Assembly (NCBI RefSeq): GCF_029865925.1
Contig: NZ_JARXAI010000082.1
Coordinates: forward strand, 1 to 40,361
Direction of reading: 5' to 3'
Length of the DNA: 40,361 nucleotides
DNA from: Sphingorhabdus sp.
Lineage (GTDB): Bacteria; Pseudomonadota; Alphaproteobacteria; Sphingomonadales; Sphingomonadaceae
The notes under the pieces were generated by a model, which made no database searches, was not told where the DNA came from, and was given only the letters and a program-made list of their open reading frames with translations. The position numbers were made by a program, and so were the translations under genes. How positions within the stretch are numbered: the first letter of the stretch is position 1; each line of letters begins with the position of its first letter. Below, piece after piece: positions 32,788 to 40,361 of the stretch.

Positions 32788-34076
32788 GCTTTTTCGGCGC
32801 GGTGCGCCTTCAACCAGCTTTTTTGATAGCTTTCGACTTCACGAAGCGCGGCAAACACCGTGAGGTCGGACTGTACCCTGCCGGTGCGGCCAAGCGCGTA
32901 TATCTGGCTGTAGAACCAATATTGTGTCGCAAAACCTTCTATGCCGCGTATCATCTTGAGCTTGCGCAATGATGAAAGCCATTCGGGCAGAAGCTTCAAC
33001 TGGTTTTCGACCCTGGGAAGCATAGCCATGCCGCCCAGCAGCCGCTTGGGCGCCTCTGGCATCACACATAATGGCCGGGCAAGGCCGATGACATCGGCGG
33101 CACCGTTACGCAGCGCTTGCTCCATGGCGGATGCACTTCGGAAACCGCCAGTCACCATCAGTGGTATTGTTAATTCGGCCTTCATTGCTTGCGCAAAATC
33201 AACAAAATAGGCCTCACGCGCGAGCGTGGTGTCCGCCACATTTTGCGTTTCTTCGACTTCCATGCCTTCGAGGCCAAGAAGTTTTGGCTGTTCATAGGTG
33301 CCGCCGGAAATCTCGATGAGGTCGACGCCAGCTTCCTGCAACCAGCGGGCAACCTGAAGACTGTCTTCAAAGGCGAAACCGCCGCGCTGGAAATCGGCAC
33401 TGTTCAATTTGACTGAAATCGGGAAGTCAGGCCCAACCAAAGTACGTACTGTATTCAGCGTGAACATCAGAAAGCGTGCGCGATTGACAAGGCTTCCGCC
33501 CCAACGGTCCGTGCGCTGGTTGGACCGTGGGCTCAAAAACTGCGAAATAAGATAGCCATGTGCGGCATGGATTTGGACACCGCTGAAACCGCCATTTTTG
33601 CAGTGCAAAGCCGCCTGACCAAAACGGCCGATCAAGTTCAAAATTTCGTCTTCGGTGAGCGCGACCGGCATGCCAAATTGTCCACCCGGCAGCCCCAATT
33701 TGACAGCGGAAGGGGCCTTGGGGTGCGGATTGACCGCGCGCATGGTTTGCCGTCCTGCGTGGCTAATTTGCGCCCAGAAATGGTTGCCATTGCGTGTTGC
33801 GGCCTTTGTCCACGCCTGAAGCGCATCCATCATCTCTTCGTCCGGCTGTCCGTCAAAAAAGACGTTACCGGGACGTTCCAGATGATTGGCATCAATATGG
33901 ATATTGCCCGAGATATGCAGGCCAGCCCCGCCATCTGACCAAATGCCATATAATCGCTGCAGTTCGGGCGTCGGACGACCCATTGGATCAGCCAACCCCT
34001 CGGTCATCGCGGCCTTTGCGATACGATTATTCAAAACCGCCCCGCATGGCATTGTTAAAGTGCCGTTTAGTCTCAC
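32784..34076 (-). CDS. Old Yellow Enzyme family NADH:flavin oxidoreductase
   Basis: The 430-residue FMN protein has the OYE family TIM barrel: [14 protein letters not shown] at the N-terminus, [45 protein letters not shown] and [16 protein letters not shown] followed by [11 protein letters not shown]. His-Ala-Ala-His corresponds to the substrate-binding pair of this family. It lacks the 4Fe-4S and second flavin domain of 2,4-dienoyl-CoA reductase. The C-terminal 60 residues are helical and longer than a minimal OYE. The GTG start overlaps the stop of the upstream lipoprotein gene as GTGA, so it is the last gene of lipB, lipoprotein, OYE. Physiological substrate is unknown. Confidence 0.91.
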   Translation of the reverse strand: MRLNGTLTMPCGAVLNNRIAKAAMTEGLADPMGRPTPELQRLYGIWSDGGAGLHISGNIHIDANHLERPGNVFFDGQPDEEMMDALQAWTKAATRNGNHFWAQISHAGRQTMRAVNPHPKAPSAVKLGLPGGQFGMPVALTEDEILNLIGRFGQAALHCKNGGFSGVQIHAAHGYLISQFLSPRSNQRTDRWGGSLVNRARFLMFTLNTVRTLVGPDFPISVKLNSADFQRGGFAFEDSLQVARWLQEAGVDLIEISGGTYEQPKLLGLEGMEVEETQNVADTTLAREAYFVDFAQAMKAELTIPLMVTGGFRSASAMEQALRNGAADVIGLARPLCVMPEAPKRLLGGMAMLPRVENQLKLLPEWLSSLRKLKMIRGIEGFATQYWFYSQIYALGRTGRVQSDLTVFAALREVESYQKSWLKAHRAEKA

Positions 34077-34378
34077 TTTGGTTCGCTTGCTGTATCGGGT
34101 TTTGTGGTGCCAGCGGGTTCCGTTTCCGTCGGTGACGCTTTGGCGGCATCCGTCTTTGGTACTTCGGCGTTGGCTGGTTCCGCAACCGCAGGCGCGGCAT
34201 CAAGAGGCGCTTCGTCGGTCGATTCATCGGTGTTGATCATGTCGTCGCTGATCGTACCTTTCAGACTTTCGAGATTATCCATACGTGTTTCTGTGACTTG
34301 ATTGTCTTCCTTGGAACTGCCGCAGGCAGACACCAGCAGCAGTAGGGCAAGGGCCGGCATTAGTCGGGAAAAGCGCAT
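34073..34378 (-). CDS. Small hypothetical lipoprotein
   Basis: The 101-residue product has a lipoprotein signal peptide (MRFSRLMPALALLLLVSAC, Cys19). A low-complexity mature part rich in Glu, Asp, Ala, Pro and Thr follows, with no recognised domain. It is probably tethered to the outer or inner membrane and largely disordered. ATG 34378 is chosen since it opens the signal peptide and GAGGA lies just before it; an ATG five codons upstream is less likely. It starts 15 bases after lipB and its stop overlaps the start of the OYE gene, so it belongs to the same transcript. Function is unknown. Confidence 0.75.
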   Translation of the reverse strand: MRFSRLMPALALLLLVSACGSSKEDNQVTETRMDNLESLKGTISDDMINTDESTDEAPLDAAPAVAEPANAEVPKTDAAKASPTETEPAGTTKPDTASEPK

Positions 34379-34393
34379 GATATCCTCGTTCAT

Positions 34394-35071
34394 CTATTTC
34401 GGCGCGACCGTACAATTTCCGGTCGTTTTCGCAAGACTATTGAGAAAGCTGACAAAAGTGGCGCGCAATGCGGTGTCAAAATCTGCCAGCGTTGCCTCAA
34501 TACCCAAAGCGGCGAGGCTAGTGACGGGATATTCGGATATACCGCATGGCACGATGCCCGAAAAATGGTTCAGATCGGGTGCGATATTTACCGCAAAGCC
34601 GTGCATAGTGACCCATTTGCGGATCCGCACGCCAATGGCACCAATTTTTGCCTCTTGGCCGTTTTTCGTGTCGCACCAAATACCCACGCGGCCCTCTGCG
34701 CGGCGCGCTTCTACTCCAAAATGTCCAAGGGCTTCGATTACCCAGCCTTCCAACGCATGGACGTAGCAGCGCACATCTTTGCCCCGATGCGCAAGGTCAA
34801 ACATGACATATCCCACGCGCTGGCCAGGGCCATGGTAGGTGTACCGCCCACCGCGTCCGGTGTCATAAACCGGAAACTGTTGGCTCAGCAGCTCGGCAGG
34901 GTCTGCACTCTTGCCGCTGGTGTACAAAGGTGGGTGTTCAAGCAGCCATACAAGCTCTCGCGCGCCGGTGTCGCGAATTGCAGCCTGCAACGCTTCCATC
35001 CGCGCGACCGCGTCTGGGTAAGGCGTCAGGCCTTCGGAAACGTCCCAGTCGATATTGCCATCCAAAATCAT
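34394..35071 (-). CDS. lipB: Octanoyltransferase LipB
   Basis: LipB moves octanoyl groups from acyl-carrier protein to lipoyl domains, the first step of lipoate assembly on 2-oxo acid dehydrogenases and the glycine cleavage system. About 225 residues carry GRGGRYTYHGPGQ (72-84), the conserved Lys142 in AKIGAIGVRI, and the catalytic Cys176 in IVPCGI. The start at 35071 begins MILDGNIDWDVSEGL, near the usual family start, with AAAGG ahead; an in-frame ATG at 35119 would add 16 uncommon residues. It leads a minus-strand unit with a lipoprotein and an OYE gene. It diverges from a membrane protein gene 64 bases away. Confidence 0.95.
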   Translation of the reverse strand: MILDGNIDWDVSEGLTPYPDAVARMEALQAAIRDTGARELVWLLEHPPLYTSGKSADPAELLSQQFPVYDTGRGGRYTYHGPGQRVGYVMFDLAHRGKDVRCYVHALEGWVIEALGHFGVEARRAEGRVGIWCDTKNGQEAKIGAIGVRIRKWVTMHGFAVNIAPDLNHFSGIVPCGISEYPVTSLAALGIEATLADFDTALRATFVSFLNSLAKTTGNCTVAPK

Positions 35072-35135
35072 GTAGCAGCCTTTAGCATGGCGCAAGCGGC
35101 TTGCCACCGCATATGTCAATCTCTACGCCCCAGCT

Positions 35136-35894
35136 ATGCAAACGAACAAAATGCCAAAGAAGCTTGATTACCGCACCGTGTGGTCTGACGCGCGCAATAT
35201 GTTTGCGGCGGACAAAGACGCGATTGTTGCAATCGCCGGCTTCTTCATCTTTCTGACGGCTTGGATTTCTGGTTTTCTGGTGCCGCCATTGATGATCGAC
35301 ACTTTGGAAAATGCGGACACGGCAGTTGCCACGCTCAGCAGCTATTTCGAGGTCCATTGGCCTATATTGCTGCCAAGCATGATGGTGACGATGTATGGCA
35401 GCCTGTCGCTCTATGTCCTGCTGTCGGGGCGTACTTTGGCCAAAGTAGGGGACGGCCTTGGCGTCGCGGCGGCATTGTTTGCGCCCTATCTGGTGGCAAG
35501 CTTGTTGGTGGGATGGGCCACATTGGCTGGATTTTTCCTCCTCGTGATACCCGGGCTTTATCTGTCAGGGCGGTTTGCATTGCTGCCTGCGGTGATCGCG
35601 GGGGATAGTCGCCGCGGCATGCATGCATCGGTCCTTCGCACTTGGAACGTCACGCGTAACTGTGGTTGGGCGATTTTGATATTGATGCTGTTTGTTGCGC
35701 TCGCAGTACGCCTGGCATCCGGGATTGTGGGCGGCGCAGTTGATGCCGTTTCCCAATCCATCGCAGGCGAGGTGGGGATTCCGATCCTTCAGTCAGGCGT
35801 TAGCGCGCTCTTCGTCACTGTCGAGGCCGTGGCTTTCATCTTGATGCTCGCCGCCGTCAACCGTCAACTTTCGGCGCAAACCCCTCATCAATAA
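35136..35894 (+). CDS. Conserved multi-pass membrane protein
   Basis: The 252-residue protein has about six hydrophobic segments, near residues 28-50, 74-96, 108-128, 130-150, 178-200 and 222-242, separated by short loops. The overall pattern, with LLVIPGLYLSGRFALLPAVIAGD and SVLRTWNVTRNCGW, resembles YciC or glycerophosphodiester phosphodiesterase membrane-domain proteins; the match is only general. No catalytic motif is visible. Either ATG at 35136 or 35151 could be the start; neither has a good ribosome site. It overlaps the convergent acetyltransferase gene by 38 bases at the 3' end. Function unknown. Confidence 0.75.
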   Translation: MQTNKMPKKLDYRTVWSDARNMFAADKDAIVAIAGFFIFLTAWISGFLVPPLMIDTLENADTAVATLSSYFEVHWPILLPSMMVTMYGSLSLYVLLSGRTLAKVGDGLGVAAALFAPYLVASLLVGWATLAGFFLLVIPGLYLSGRFALLPAVIAGDSRRGMHASVLRTWNVTRNCGWAILILMLFVALAVRLASGIVGGAVDAVSQSIAGEVGIPILQSGVSALFVTVEAVAFILMLAAVNRQLSAQTPHQ

Positions 35895-36471
35895 GCGGGA
35901 TGTGCGGTGCTGCATCGCGGGGGATGAGGCCAGTGATGCGCGGGTCGGGAAAAGTTTCCAACTGTCGTTGGTAGGCGACGAAGCCCGATCTCTGATAAAA
36001 AGTGAGCGCATGCGGGCCGTCTAGCGTGCAGGTATGTACCCACAACCGTTGCATGTCAGCCTCTGCCCAAGCCATTTGCAGCACCATCGCCATCAGCCAT
36101 TTGCCATGCCCCTTGCCGGTGAGCTCTGGCACCAGGCCGAAAAAGGCAATTTCACATTGCTCAGGCAGCCGAAAGTCGAGTTCCAAAATGCCGACCTTAA
36201 TTCCCCGCCGGTCAAGAACGGCCCAAATGCGCACCATTGGGTCATGAATGATCTGCAACAGATCGGCATCGCTCAGCTCAAGCCGTGAGAACCAAAGCCA
36301 TGGTTCACCAATGCGGCGATACAGCGTGCGGTACTTTTCTGCAGTCGGCGCCAGCCACCGGTCCAGCTGCAATTCCGACGGCGGCATGGCGCGCATTGGC
36401 GGGCGACTGGTCATTTCCAGCGATGTTACAATCGCACCAAGGTCGCCATTGGCAATCGGACTATACACCAT
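35857..36471 (-). CDS. GNAT family N-acetyltransferase
   Basis: The 204-residue protein shows the GNAT acetyl-CoA site as ELTGKGHGKWLM (motif A, Gly-His-Gly loop). It is preceded by beta strands CEIAFFGLVPE and followed by VHTCTLDGPHALTFYQRSGFVAY, the typical motif B. The N-terminal portion (about 1-80) is long for a minimal GNAT and contains WLWFSRLELSDADLL. Substrate cannot be deduced. It starts seven bases after the hemF stop, so it is the third gene of trmL-hemF-GNAT. No clear ribosome site is seen, suggesting coupling to hemF. It overlaps the convergent membrane protein gene. Confidence 0.86.
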   Translation of the reverse strand: MVYSPIANGDLGAIVTSLEMTSRPPMRAMPPSELQLDRWLAPTAEKYRTLYRRIGEPWLWFSRLELSDADLLQIIHDPMVRIWAVLDRRGIKVGILELDFRLPEQCEIAFFGLVPELTGKGHGKWLMAMVLQMAWAEADMQRLWVHTCTLDGPHALTFYQRSGFVAYQRQLETFPDPRITGLIPRDAAPHIPLIDEGFAPKVDG

Positions 36472-36477
36472 TGGGGA

Positions 36478-37335
36478 TCAGTCCCACGCAACTTGCGGCG
36501 GAAGGCTCATCAATATGGCGTCCACATTACCGCCGGTCTTTAGGCCAAAGGTCGTGCCGCGGTCATATACCAGATTAAATTCGGCATAGAGGCCCCGCCA
36601 GCGCAATTGCGCCTGCTTTTCTTCCGCTGTGAACGGCTGGTTCATCCGGCGGCGAACAAGCTTTGGGAAGATGTCCAGAAAGGCATTGCCGACATCGCGG
36701 GTCAAAGCGAAATTTTGTTCAAACAAGGCATCGCTGGTGTTTTCGAGATGATCGTAAAATATGCCGCCCACGCCGCGATGGATATTGCGATGCGGAATCC
36801 AGAAATAATCCTCTGCCCATTTGCGATAGCGTTCATACACATCGGGGCCATAAGGCGCGCAAGCAGCACGCAGCCGCGCATGGAAATCGGCAGTATCCTC
36901 TTCATAGGGGATCGGAGGGTTCAGGTCAGCGCCGCCGCCAAACCAGCTTTTCGTCGTAACAAGATAGCGGGTATTCATGTGGACGGCTGGCACATGCGGG
37001 TTCGCCATATGCGCAACCAAGCTGATTCCGGTAGCAAAGAAATTGTGGTCTTCCGCCGCGCCATGAATGGTTTTGGCAAATTCGGGGTTAAAACTGCCGC
37101 CTACGGTGGAGACATTCACGCCGACTTTTTCGAAGACCTTGCCCTTCATCACGCCGCGTACGCCGCCGCCGCCGGGGGAGCCGTCATGGTCGCTCCGATC
37201 CCATGGCATATATTCGAACGAAGCGTCGGACCCTGCCTCTCGCTCAATGGCTTCAAACGCGGCGCAGATGCTGTCGCGCAGCGACTCAAACCACGTGCGC
37301 GCAGTTTGTTGGCGATGATCTAATGTCAGGGTCAT
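36478..37335 (-). CDS. hemF: Oxygen-dependent coproporphyrinogen III oxidase
   Basis: HemF converts coproporphyrinogen III to protoporphyrinogen IX in haem synthesis using oxygen. The 285-residue protein shows GGVRGVMKGKVFEKVGVNVS, NPHVPAVHMNTRYLV, FGGGADLNPPIPYEEDTADFH, PHRNIHRGVGGIFYDHLE and the C-terminal YAEFNLVYDRGTTFGLKTGG, all typical. Length fits bacterial HemF. The ATG overlaps the trmL stop as ATGA, and a GAGAG sequence lies upstream inside trmL. The adjoining bc1 operon, which needs haem, is in the same direction but about 2 kb away. No anaerobic hemN is seen here. Confidence 0.96.
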   Translation of the reverse strand: MTLTLDHRQQTARTWFESLRDSICAAFEAIEREAGSDASFEYMPWDRSDHDGSPGGGGVRGVMKGKVFEKVGVNVSTVGGSFNPEFAKTIHGAAEDHNFFATGISLVAHMANPHVPAVHMNTRYLVTTKSWFGGGADLNPPIPYEEDTADFHARLRAACAPYGPDVYERYRKWAEDYFWIPHRNIHRGVGGIFYDHLENTSDALFEQNFALTRDVGNAFLDIFPKLVRRRMNQPFTAEEKQAQLRWRGLYAEFNLVYDRGTTFGLKTGGNVDAILMSLPPQVAWD

Positions 37336-37793
37336 AGATTGGCTCTCGGAAATGCGTGGGTCTGTCGCAGACCTTCGGCAAGAGCGATGCCAGCCGATAC
37401 GGAAATGTTCAAGGACCGAAATCCTGCGGCCATGGGGATATATACCCGCGCATCGGCTCGTGCATGGACTTCGGGAGGCGCACCGCTGCTTTCGGACCCC
37501 ATCAAAATAACGTCATCAGGTTGAAACGCGAACTGGGGCAAGGGCGTAGACGCTTTGCTTGACATCAGAACGATCCGTGCGCCTTCCAATGAACCCAGAA
37601 AGGCGGTCCAATCGGGATGCCGCTGAATCTTCACATGGTCGATATAATCCATAGCGGAACGTTTCAGCGCGCGTTCGGAAAACGCAAAACCACATGGTTC
37701 GATAATGTCGCATGTCACGCCAAAACAAGCAGAGGTGCGCAAAACTGCACCGACATTCCCGGCCATGTCCGGCTGATACAGCGCGATGCGCAT
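37332..37793 (-). CDS. trmL: tRNA (cytidine/uridine 34 2'-O)-methyltransferase TrmL
   Basis: This SPOUT-fold enzyme methylates the wobble ribose of tRNA-Leu isoacceptors. At 153 residues it has the usual length. Motifs are NVGAVLRTSACFG near the N-terminus, LMGSESSGAPPEVH, and the knot segment IPMAAGFRSLNISVSAGIALAE that binds S-adenosylmethionine. GAGGAG lies about seven bases before the ATG, a strong site. It is the first gene of a unit with hemF and a GNAT gene, and hemF overlaps its stop by four bases. The promoter would lie in the 37794-38205 gap. Confidence 0.95.
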   Translation of the reverse strand: MRIALYQPDMAGNVGAVLRTSACFGVTCDIIEPCGFAFSERALKRSAMDYIDHVKIQRHPDWTAFLGSLEGARIVLMSSKASTPLPQFAFQPDDVILMGSESSGAPPEVHARADARVYIPMAAGFRSLNISVSAGIALAEGLRQTHAFPRANL

Positions 37794-38205
37794 GCGACAC
37801 TCCTCACTAAAAACCTATCGTGCGGCAATTAGCGTGTATCGCGGCCGACCTACAAACGGTTATTGCGTTAAAAATGGAGCGCGCTGACAAGATGCAGTCG
37901 CGCGCCACAGGGATATATCGGAATACCAAAATAGCGGCACATAAAAAAATAACCACGTCACTAAGTTTGTCGGATTAACTGCCGTATAATTGAATTAGGC
38001 CATAAGGTCATGATTTCGTCAACTTCAATGTTGTGACACTGGACCGTCAGAAATCATCGCCTCATTTGGCCCATTAGGCTGCGCTGCTTGGCAGTCATGC
38101 TTGAACATATCGGTTTCCGGATGCCGCCCACCCATCCAGCTCCGGAAGCCGGTACATCTCAACATGGGTACGAAGCCATAAGCGCGCGGGCGTTGCGCTC
38201 TAAAC
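37794..38205. other. Non-coding gap of about 400 bases between trmL and the EF-hand gene
   Basis: No credible gene is seen. The left part, upstream of trmL, is AT-rich (around 37931-37990) and should hold its promoter; a possible minus-strand pair is TTGTAG and CTAATT with a 17-base spacer near 37825-37855. The right part lies after the EF-hand gene. It contains GGTTTCCGGA (38112-38121) pairing with TCCGGAAGCC (38141-38150) apart from one G-T pair. No T-run follows that hairpin on either strand. A minus-strand frame crossing it has no protein-like features. Confidence 0.5.
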
Positions 38206-38739
38206 TTAGCGCATCTTGCGCGCGGCCTGACGTTCTTCCATTGAAATGCTGTCGTCTTGATTGGCATCTGCCTTACTAAAGCGTGCGTCGATCGCAGCGC
38301 GAAATTCTGCTTGTGACACAGCCTTGTCCCCATTGATGTCGGCGCGTGCCATCATGACTATGGCGCCCAAACGGCGAGGTTGGCGGCCTTCACGCATGCC
38401 CGCCCCGATGCGTTCCATTCGCTTTTTGCGTCGGTCTGCACGTCGCTCTGCGCCTGCCTCATGTATGGCCATAAACTCGCTCTGACTAATCGAGCCGTCA
38501 CCATTGCTATCCATCTTCGCGAAATGCTTTGCCATCATGGCGGTTCGGTCGGCTGCGTTTAAAGTGCCGTCGCCATTTAGGTCCATCTTGGCAAAGCGCG
38601 CATCTGCTGCTGCTATGGCTTCGGTCTTGGTGACAATGCGATTTCCGTCTGCATCGGCTTTAACTGGTGCCGCATGCAGCACCCCTGCGGAAGAAACAGA
38701 AAGGATCATTAGGCCAGCATAGATTGAGAGTTTATTCAT
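38206..38739 (-). CDS. Secreted EF-hand calcium-binding protein
   Basis: The 177-residue protein has a signal peptide (MNKLSIYAGLMILSVSSAG, ending VLHA) and up to five EF-hand loops: DADGNRIVTKTE, DLNGDGTLNAAD, DSNGDGSISQSE, DINGDKAVSQAE and DANQDDSISMEE. The middle loops are canonical; the first and last are weaker. A basic linker (ERRADRRKKRMERIG) separates loops three and four. It probably binds calcium in the periplasm, as a buffer or sensor. AAGGAG lies eight bases before ATG 38739; another ATG two codons upstream sits too close to it. It stands alone between a non-coding gap and tRNA-Gly. Confidence 0.9.
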   Translation of the reverse strand: MNKLSIYAGLMILSVSSAGVLHAAPVKADADGNRIVTKTEAIAAADARFAKMDLNGDGTLNAADRTAMMAKHFAKMDSNGDGSISQSEFMAIHEAGAERRADRRKKRMERIGAGMREGRQPRRLGAIVMMARADINGDKAVSQAEFRAAIDARFSKADANQDDSISMEERQAARKMR

Positions 38740-38886
38740 CGTCATAGCTCCTTGTTATCATCCGCATATTCGAAGATAGCATTTTATAGGATGTGTAATT
38801 CGCACCTGCTTGTCGAGACAATAGCTGCGTTGTCGCACACTATATTGGTTTAGCGGTGGAAATAATGAGATAAAATCAAGATAAGT

Positions 38887-38960
38887 TGGAGCGGGTAAGG
38901 GGAATCGAACCCCTCTAGCTAGCTTGGAAGGCTAGTGCATTACCACTATGCTATACCCGC
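38887..38960 (-). tRNA. tRNA-Gly (anticodon TCC)
   Basis: The reverse complement is a 74-base cloverleaf with acceptor arms GCGGGTA and TACCCGC, T-loop GGTTCGATTCC and encoded CCA. The anticodon loop reads CTTCCAA, giving UCC at 34-36, for glycine GGA and GGG codons. It lies between the bc1 operon terminator and the EF-hand gene, in the same direction as both. Confidence 0.97.
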
Positions 38961-38989
38961 GACGGACCAGAGGGCCGTTGGAAGCGCAG

Positions 38990-39018
38990 CTATTGCCATT
39001 ATCCGGCGCAAGCGTCAA
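38990..39018 (-). promoter_or_regulatory. Putative promoter for tRNA-Gly
   Basis: On the minus strand TTGACG (39013-39018) resembles a -35 box. Seventeen bases later CAATAG (38990-38995) is a weak -10. The position, about 30 bases before the tRNA and just after the bc1 terminator, makes a promoter likely, but the -10 match is poor. Confidence 0.35.
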
Positions 39019-39030
39019 CGCCCTCATTTG

Positions 39031-39057
39031 CAAAAGAAAGGGCCGCAAAAGCGGCCC
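39031..39057 (-). terminator. Intrinsic terminator of the bc1 (pet) operon
   Basis: On the minus strand GGGCCGC TTTT GCGGCCC forms a perfect seven-base GC-rich stem with a four-base loop. A T-rich tail, TTTCTTTTG, follows. It starts 24 bases after the cytochrome c1 stop. This is the clearest Rho-independent terminator in the window. Confidence 0.88.
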
Positions 39058-39080
39058 TGTCCATTAACTGTCAAACAGCA

Positions 39081-39944
39081 TCAATGCTTCTTGTCGGCCC
39101 AGATGGTCCGATATGACATGAACGCCAATAGCGTGAAGATTAAGAGGAAGCCGAGCGCAGCCCAACCCGCGCTCTTGCGGTTTTCCATCTTTGGTTCAGC
39201 GGTCCAAGTTAGGAAGGCCGAAACGTCTTTGGCCATCTGCGCTCTGGTTGCCTTGGTACCATCATCATAGGTGACCAAATCGTCAGATGCGATTGGGTTA
39301 GCCATAGCGATGTTCAAATTGGCAAACCATGGGTTGAAGTGAAGGCCAGAAGGTGTCGCTGCGTCCGGGAATTCTTTCAGCAGCTCTTTGCCTTCTTCAT
39401 TCTTATAGCCAGCTTGATCCCGGTAACCGAGCAGCAATGAATACACATAAGCAGGACCATCGCCGCGCGCCTTGGTGATCAAGGAAAGATCAGGTGGAAG
39501 CGCATTGTTGTTAGCGGCACGTGCAGCAGTTTCGTTCGCAAATGGCGAAGGAATTTTATCGGCAGGGATTGCAGGGCGCGAGGCGGCTTCACCCGTTTCA
39601 GGGTTGATGCTTGGTACTTCGGTCTTCCAACCCTTGGCCAGCGCCTTCACTTGTTCTTCATTGTAACCCAATGCCGCGAAATCACGGAAGGCGACAAGAT
39701 TTAGGCTGTGGCACGCCGCGCATACTTCGGAATATACCTTTAATCCGCGCTGTAACTGGCCACGGTCAAACTTGCCGAACGGACCGTCATGCGCAAAGCT
39801 GACGGCAAGTGGCATTTCGTGAAATTCATGCTCAGCCGTTGGCTGTGCAGGTTCCTGAATGGCCTGGATAACGGTATCCCCAAGGCCAACCAAAAGCATG
39901 CCGCTGAAAAACAGGCCTACTAAAAAAGCAACTAAACGAACCAT
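39081..39944 (-). CDS. petC: Cytochrome c1 of the bc1 complex
   Basis: Cytochrome c1 carries electrons from the Rieske protein to soluble or membrane cytochrome c in complex III. The 287-residue protein has an N-terminal signal segment (residues 4-22), the haem-binding CAACH (75-79), the axial Met214 in NIAMANP, and a C-terminal membrane anchor (about 263-281, GWAALGFLLIFTLLAF) ending in ADKKH. LLLGYRDQAGY and GLHFNPWF are further c1 hallmarks. Cytochrome b lies just upstream with an 18-base gap. The gene ends the operon and is followed by a strong terminator. Confidence 0.97.
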   Translation of the reverse strand: MVRLVAFLVGLFFSGMLLVGLGDTVIQAIQEPAQPTAEHEFHEMPLAVSFAHDGPFGKFDRGQLQRGLKVYSEVCAACHSLNLVAFRDFAALGYNEEQVKALAKGWKTEVPSINPETGEAASRPAIPADKIPSPFANETAARAANNNALPPDLSLITKARGDGPAYVYSLLLGYRDQAGYKNEEGKELLKEFPDAATPSGLHFNPWFANLNIAMANPIASDDLVTYDDGTKATRAQMAKDVSAFLTWTAEPKMENRKSAGWAALGFLLIFTLLAFMSYRTIWADKKH

Positions 39945-39962
39945 GATACTGCTTTCCCTGTT

Positions 39963-40361
39963 TTACGCAGCCGCGATTTCAAGCGGTTTTCCGGTGACAG
40001 CTTCGGTGATTGAATTAGGCAGCGGTAGCGGCCGTTCAATACGTGAGACTATCGGTAAGATGATCAAGAAGTGCGCGAAATAATATGCCGCCGCTATCTG
40101 GCTGAGTACAACCCACTCGGTGTACGGAGGCTTGCCACCACAATAGGTCAAAACGACTAGACTTGGGATGAGGCCGAACCAGAAGAACTTACGGAACAAC
40201 GGGCGATAGTGGCCCGAACGTACTGGTGATGTGTCCAGCCAAGGCAGGAAGAACAACAGCAAGATCGAACCAAACATCGCCAACACACCCATCAGCTTGG
40301 CCGGAACGATGATGATGCCCGTGAACGGAATGCCGAAGTCGACGGTGAACGCCTTCAAAAT
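39963..40361 (-). CDS. petB: Cytochrome b of the bc1 complex, C-terminal part
   Basis: The frame is open to the window edge, so about 133 C-terminal residues are present and the start lies outside. The segment contains FTGIIIVPAKLMGVLAMFGSILLLFFLPWLDTSPVRSG, a hallmark of the C-terminal cytochrome b domain near the quinol-oxidation side, then three hydrophobic helices. YCGGKPPYTEWVVLSQIAAAYYFAHFLIILP and the basic end SRIERPLPLPNS complete it. It holds part of the quinone sites; the haem-binding histidines are upstream and unseen. Cytochrome c1 follows after 18 bases. The Rieske gene is expected beyond the window. Confidence 0.95.
   Translation of the reverse strand: MLKAFTVDFGIPFTGIIIVPAKLMGVLAMFGSILLLFFLPWLDTSPVRSGHYRPLFRKFFWFGLIPSLVVLTYCGGKPPYTEWVVLSQIAAAYYFAHFLIILPIVSRIERPLPLPNSITEAVTGKPLEIAAA

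Noticed and set aside
36607-37323. 238-codon plus-strand frame opposite hemF
   Set aside because: HemF motifs are unambiguous on the minus strand.
38025-38333. Minus-strand frame in the gap after the EF-hand gene
   Set aside because: It overlaps the EF-hand gene in another frame and the peptide is not protein-like.

Overview
The window reads as an ordinary stretch of core chromosome from an alphaproteobacterium, most likely Sphingomonadales (Sphingomonadaceae type). The grounds are the bc1 complex genes, an NDUFS4-like complex I accessory subunit, a DUF6456 protein, a SUV3-like helicase followed by S4 and FdxA genes, aerobic HemF, and moderate to high GC coding bias. This assignment is inferred from gene content, not from a database search. 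I found no CRISPR array, insertion sequence, toxin-antitoxin pair or complete prophage.

Layout. 1-504: the end of an unrecognised coding region with atypical codons, lying against the 3' end of a tRNA-Pro gene; possibly the edge of an integrated element. 580-3752: yajC-secD-secF, auxiliary subunits of the Sec translocon, with a strong terminator-like hairpin between yajC and secD. 3814-6768: an XRE-type regulator diverging from a DUF6456 protein, then an Uup-like ABC-F ATPase on the minus strand. 6986-11090: a D-amino-acid aminotransferase, a periplasmic SIMPL protein, a small secreted PepSY-like protein and an OmpR/PhoP-type two-component pair. 11091-15295: chorismate mutase, polyprenyl diphosphate synthase (quinone side chain), HrpB helicase and the NDUFS4-like protein. 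15292-17927: a minus-strand unit lemA, TPM protein with Gly-rich tail, TPM membrane protein, Nudix hydrolase.

18184-26739 is the most coherent physiological block. A secreted serine hydrolase is followed by a complete polyamine ABC importer (binding protein, two permeases, ATPase). Facing it on the minus strand are a tandem-FKBP isomerase, a putrescine-type aminotransferase and a class I glutamine amidotransferase of the PuuD/SpuA family. Together they resemble the Pseudomonas spu system for polyamine uptake and degradation, but no glutamylpolyamine synthetase is present. An isovaleryl-CoA dehydrogenase-like gene lies just upstream of the amidotransferase.

28052-32787: FAD-dependent ferredoxin reductase, SUV3-like helicase, S4 RNA-binding protein and seven-iron ferredoxin. 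32784-37793 is mostly minus strand: lipB, a small lipoprotein and an Old Yellow Enzyme family gene in one unit; a plus-strand membrane protein; and a trmL-hemF-GNAT unit. 37794-40361: a roughly 400-base non-coding gap, a secreted EF-hand protein, tRNA-Gly, and the end of the bc1 operon (cytochrome b partial, cytochrome c1) closed by a clear intrinsic terminator.

The non-coding structures deserve most attention. They include a 58-base hairpin before the polyamine operon, a perfect 16-base palindrome before the serine hydrolase, two REP-like inverted repeats, and a histidine kinase whose best ribosome site points to a CTG start. No wholly new system is evident.
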